Positions 59,837 to 64,000 of a stretch of 64,000 nucleotides of DNA are shown here, in pieces (position 1 is the first letter of the stretch; each line of letters starts with the position of its first letter). The translations under genes and the position numbers were made by a program. The stretch is taken from assembly GCF_001039355.2 (NCBI RefSeq), contig NW_019775292.1, positions 120,331 through 184,330 on the forward strand, written 5' to 3'. This DNA is from Lingula anatina. Lineage: Eukaryota > Brachiopoda > Lingulata > Lingulida > Lingulidae. Under the pieces are notes generated by a model. That model saw nothing but the letters and a program-made list of their open reading frames with translations, was not told where the DNA came from and did not search any database.

Positions 59837-62823
59837 GTCAGTTCTCTCTTTTTTCTCTTCCTGCCTTTTTTGTCCGTCAACTTGTTTATTTTATCCATTC
59901 TTTTCACCGATCCACCCACCGTCTGTACTTCCCCACTGTTGTATTAGTATTACCCTACATCCTAAATAGTCATCTTAACTTTCTTACATACTTATCTTTA
60001 ATATTTATACGTACCTGTCCTATTTAGCAACTGTCCAACATGTACCACTAATGCATACCTACCTGTCATTTGTACCTACAAGTCCATCATACTTGCAGAG
60101 CCTACATGAAGCACCTGTCATACAGTACATACATTTCCTGATTCTTGATTTTATTGTTTTTACTGTTAGTATAACTGTGTGTTTGTGTGTGTGTAAGTGT
60201 GTGTTTTTGTGTAGGTAGGTTTGCATGCAAATGTGTTTGTAGTACTAAGTTATACAGCATATTTATTTACTGAAGCGATTTTGTCGAATCATTTTGGCTG
60301 CAATAATGATATTTTTCAGAGTTGAATTTTTAGAGAGGGAAAGCTATTGCTGAGGTTAGTCCCAGTCTTCAAGAAATCTATTCTTCTGATGTGTCTGTTA
60401 GCTCTGTCACAAGGACATGAAATTAGTATTGTGTTAAGCAAAACAATCATACTATCATCTTTCTACCTTGACTACTTACTTTTTCAAGTAAAATCTTTAA
60501 AAATTATGTATTTGTTCACTGGTGCTCACACCTTCAGCATGGCTGAATAAAAAGGGGCACTTTGAAATATAACTCAGTAAAAAAAAAAGATTAGATTTTA
60601 AACATTTTGTAAGGGAAAAGTTCTTTGCCAAAGGTCAAGGTCCTAAAGTCAAGGTCCAAAGATTTATTTGATATTTCCCTGGTCTTTTTATCTTCACGCT
60701 GCAGTTTCAAACTTGAATTGGCTCATCAATCTTGTATCTGCTTCACAGCTTCCAACCAGCATTGCTGTACTGTAGTCACCAAGGAGTTGGTGCTAAAATT
60801 GAGCGATGATGTTTTTATTTTAATCTAGGGGTTCCGTGATAGTTTGTAAAATCTCACAAAGTGATTTTTTCATCAAGGGGATCTATGATCGTCTATAAAA
60901 TCTTGCAAAGTGATTCCTCCCCAGACGGCCAATACATTCCATGTTCATTAATAAGACCCCGCAGCCAAGTAATTACATTGCTTTGGTAATGGATGAACGC
61001 GTCTCTTGATGTATGGCCACAGGGATAACACCCGGTCTGGTGTCTGGCTCCATGAGCAGGCCCAGCTTCCCATAATGAAAGTACACATCATTTCCTTGTG
61101 CTTCTATATTAAATTAATACCGTCTATTTTTTTTTCTTTGTTTGGAGAAAACTTTATTTATGCTTTTGTCCTTCCCCTGATAATAGAGCATATAGCAGCA
61201 ATATGGTTGGTGGCTGCTGCATTGGTTTTNCTTCTCCAACACAGGCCCCTACACCAGTGAAATCCTCGACACCTTCATCTGTTCCTTCTCCAGAGGCTAA
61301 GTCTGAGGAGCAGGTGCCCACAGCCTCCAGCAGGAGTCAAGAGGAAGACAAGAAAAAAAGCAAAACAAAACAGTTCATGGATAGTCACTGGCTACAGAAA
61401 CCAAAGAGGTTTTTCAAAATATCAAAGTGAGTCAGTTCTCTCTTTTTTCTCTTCCTGCCTTTTTTGTCCGTCAACTTGTTTATTTTATCCATTCTTTTCA
61501 CCGATCCACCCACCGTCTGTACTTCCCCACTGTTGTATTAGTATTACCCTACATCCTAAATACCCATCTTAACTTTCTTACATACTTATCTTTAATATTT
61601 ATACGTACCTGTCCTATTTAGCAACTGTCCAACATGTACCACTAATGCATACCTACCTGTCATTTGTACCTACAAGTCCATCATACTTGCAGAGCCTACA
61701 TGAAGCACCTGTCATACAGTACATACATTTCCTGATTCTTGATTTTATTGTTTTTACTGTTAGTATAACTGTGTGTTTGTGTGTGTGTAAGTGTGTGTTT
61801 TTGTGTAGGTAGGTTTGCATGCAAATGTGTTTGTAGTACTAAGTTATACAGCATATTTATTTACTGAAGCGATTTTGTCGAATCATTTTGGCTGCAATAA
61901 TGATATTTTTCAGAGTTGAATTTTTAGAGAGGGAAAGCTATTGCTGAGGTTAGTCCCAGTCTTCAAGAAATCTATTCTTCTGATGTGTCTGTTAGCTCTG
62001 TCACAAGGACATGAAATTAGTATTGTGTTAAGCAAAACAATCATACTATCATCTTTCTACCTTGACTACTTACTTTTTCAAGTAAAATCTTTAAAAATTA
62101 TGTATTTGTTCACTGGTGCTCACACCTTCAGCATGGCTGAATAAAAAGGGGCACTTTGAAATATAACTCAGTAAAAAAAAAAGATTAGATTTTAAACATT
62201 TTGTAAGGGAAAAGTTCTTTGCCAAAGGTCAAGGTCCTAAAGTCAAGGTCCAAAGATTTATTTGATATTTCCCTGGTCTTTTTATCTTCACGCTGCAGTT
62301 TCAAACTTGAATTGGCTCATCAATCTTGTATCTGCTTCACAGCTTCCAACCAGCATTGCTGTACTGTAGTCACCAAGGAGTTGGTGCTAAAATTGAGCGA
62401 TGATGTTTTTATTTTAATCTAGGGGTTCCGTGATAGTTTGTAAAATCTCACAAAGTGATTTTTTCATCAAGGGGATCTATGATCGTCTATAAAATCTTGC
62501 AAAGTGATTCCTCCCCAGACGGCCAATACATTCCATGTTCATTAATAAGACCCCGCAGCCAAGTAATTACATTGCTTTGGTAATGGATGAACGCGTCTCT
62601 TGATGTATGGCCACAGGGATAACACCCGGTCTGGTGTCTGGCTCCATGAGCAGGCCCAGCTTCCCATAATGAAAGTACACATCATTTCCTTGTGCTTCTA
62701 TATTAAATTAATACCGTCTATTTTTTTTTCTTTGTTTGGAGAAAACTTTATTTATGCTTTTGTCCTTCCCCTGATAATAGAGCATATAGCAGCAATATGG
62801 TTGGTGGCTGCTGCATTGGTTTT
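59637..62823. repeat. 1,593-bp direct duplication meeting at a single N (61230)
   Basis: 59637-61229 and 61231-62823 are the same length and differ at only a few bases (e.g. TAGTCATC against TACCCATC). The repeat starts within the coding exon, so 61231-61426 repeats the last 65 codons of the exon without an acceptor. The copies abut exactly at the N. An uncollapsed contig overlap explains all of this; the second coding fragment should not be annotated as an exon. Confidence 0.9.
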
Positions 62824-62980
62824 TGGTGGGGTTTAACAAGGAACGGGCTGCTGTGCTTGTTACATTACTTATGAAAACATTTTTAACACTAGAAGGGTTC
62901 TATAAAAGAAAAAATATTGTCACTCAAGTCGCTAAACTTAACGTATGCCACATTCACAACCAAAGTGGATCTGTGGATTA

Positions 62981-63105
62981 ACAGACCCGTATATCAGATA
63001 TGGCCGACCTACTTGAAAGCTTGCCAGGGAATCTATTCATTGTCTGTTAGGGGATTATGCAGCAAGTTTTTAAGTGGGACGCCTATATTTGATCCGCCGA
63101 TCTGT
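62981..63105. mobile_element. 125-bp MITE, second member of the 42458 family
   Basis: Ends ACAGACCCGTATATCAGATATGG and the inverted CTATATTTGATCCGCCGATCTGT pair over about 20 bases. Shares ACTTGAAAGCTTGCCA and GGATTATGCAGCAA with 42458-42593, at about 70 percent overall. No ORF. Confidence 0.7.
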
Positions 63106-63954
63106 TTGGCCATGGATCAACTTGTTCTGAATTATTATCATATGAGAAATGATAAATGTAACTTTTTAGCAGACAACCTAGTTTGAATAGATCTTTTTTT
63201 TTTCCAATTTAAGGATCTCCATTTCCTTTTTCTTTTCCTTTTCCTTTGAAGCATGGATAGTTGGAAACTGAAGAAAAAAATGTACTTTAATACGTGATGC
63301 TTATATTAATGCTTTGTGTATTTTCAGATGTTAAAGTGAGGAAAGTATGGGGACCATTTGCTGGGATTACTGACTTAAATGACACTTGTTTCTCGACCCC
63401 ACTGAAGGCTACTTTCTGCATGACTGCACCACAGTACAGTTATAATTTGAAGGACTTGAATGATCACAAAAACCTCAAACATAAACCAGAAATAACTGAA
63501 GTCTTGGAAATTGTTCTATTCATGTCTTTAAACTCTCCCTTGCATGTAATTGTTTTATATCTTCATTAGTTATTTATAAAATGGTTTTATAAGATTTCTA
63601 TATCAATGTTGTAATATCTATAGAAATGAAAATATGACAAATTAATAATTATTTGAAAGGCATGTGGGAGATTTATAATAATTTTAGGGCAAATTATTTT
63701 GCCATCATTCTCTTAAAAAAGAGGGCCCTGGTAATGATTAAACCCCAAGGAGTAATGGAGTCAAGGAAGTCGAGAACTGCTGAGCCATTTACCATTCTTG
63801 TGGAAATAAACTTAACACAGAAATTAGAGCTTTCTCCACCTCAATTACGGAAGGGTGCAGAGACTGATTAAATTGTTGATAGGTGTGGAAACAAATACAA
63901 ATGCAAGCTGATTCCACCAGGAGAGCAGAAGTTGCTGATCAGTTCTTTCCCCAG
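63106..63954. other. probable intron of the large gene
   Basis: AT-rich, with a 72-codon open frame at 63653-63871 that lacks matching splice sites in the right phase. No feature supported beyond the possible acceptor at its end. Confidence 0.45.
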
Positions 63955-64000
63955 GGTCTCTCCCCAGGGTCTGGAAGCTCCACAGTGTCCCAATGGAACC
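63955..64000 (+). other. possible next exon of the large gene, cut by the window end
   Basis: TTCTTTCCCCAG precedes 63955 and a second acceptor CTCTCCCCAG precedes 63968. Joined to the 59832 donor (phase 2), the first gives KVSPQGLEAPQCPNGT and the second KVWKLHSVPME; both are open to the edge. Confidence 0.35.

Noticed and set aside
61203-61430. A separate short gene or additional exon of the large gene
   Set aside because: It is a verbatim repeat of the exon end at 59640-59836 created at N 61230, and it lacks an acceptor.
63653-63871. 72-codon frame near the window end
   Set aside because: It has no acceptor/donor pair matching phase 2 and no recognised family.
1-64000. CRISPR arrays, operons, tRNA or rRNA genes
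   Set aside because: The DNA is animal nuclear. Repeats seen are microsatellites, MITEs and duplications without regular spacers, and I found no cloverleaf or rRNA sequence by eye; a tRNAscan run would be needed to exclude tRNAs fully.

Overview
The window is animal nuclear DNA. It is AT-rich, has short exons with GT-AG introns, long introns and intergenic stretches, simple repeats and many short non-autonomous DNA-transposon relics. The proteins are orthologues of vertebrate genes (VPS72/YL1, SGSH, LRRC45, an MNS1-like ciliary protein). GC content, intron density and MITE load fit a marine invertebrate, perhaps a mollusc or another lophotrochozoan, but nothing in the sequence fixes the phylum. 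Single N bases at 12116, 18391, 36034 and 61230 show this is a draft assembly. At two of them the same sequence lies on both sides of the N.

Layout. 200-1191 (+) holds the last three exons of an MNS1-like TPH-domain gene. 2286-5201 (-) is a complete VPS72/YL1 gene, tail to tail with the first gene, with a very long glutamine-rich C-terminus. 5807-9469 (+) is a complete seven-exon N-sulfoglucosamine sulfohydrolase gene (SGSH), head to head with VPS72 across a few hundred bases. From about 9827 to 29213 lies a tandem segmental duplication of roughly 10 kb. Each unit carries a complete 16-exon, 670-codon LRRC45 gene on the minus strand (10433-16659 and 20552-26449). Comparing the two units exposes several transposon insertions with their empty sites. 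From about 29.2 to 47.2 kb I recognise no protein-coding gene; the stretch holds repeats, MITEs, a purine-rich minisatellite, an ORF-bearing tandem array and one N-linked duplicated segment. From 47254 to beyond the window end (+) is a large gene for a serine-rich, partly coiled-coil protein of more than 2,100 residues that I cannot name. Its last large exon end is repeated at 61231-62823, most likely by an assembly error.

Functionally the genes are unrelated housekeeping or cell-structure genes: chromatin remodelling (VPS72), lysosomal heparan sulfate breakdown (SGSH), centrosome linker (LRRC45), axoneme (MNS1-like), and a probable cytoskeletal scaffold. The least expected content is the LRRC45 tandem pair, in which one copy has drifted at conserved leucine-rich-repeat positions; the set of small transposons dated by empty sites; and the unrecognised coiled-coil gene with a repeated KKMEEW-type motif. 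Exon coordinates were worked out by hand from splice signals, reading frame and remembered family sequences; no alignment was run.
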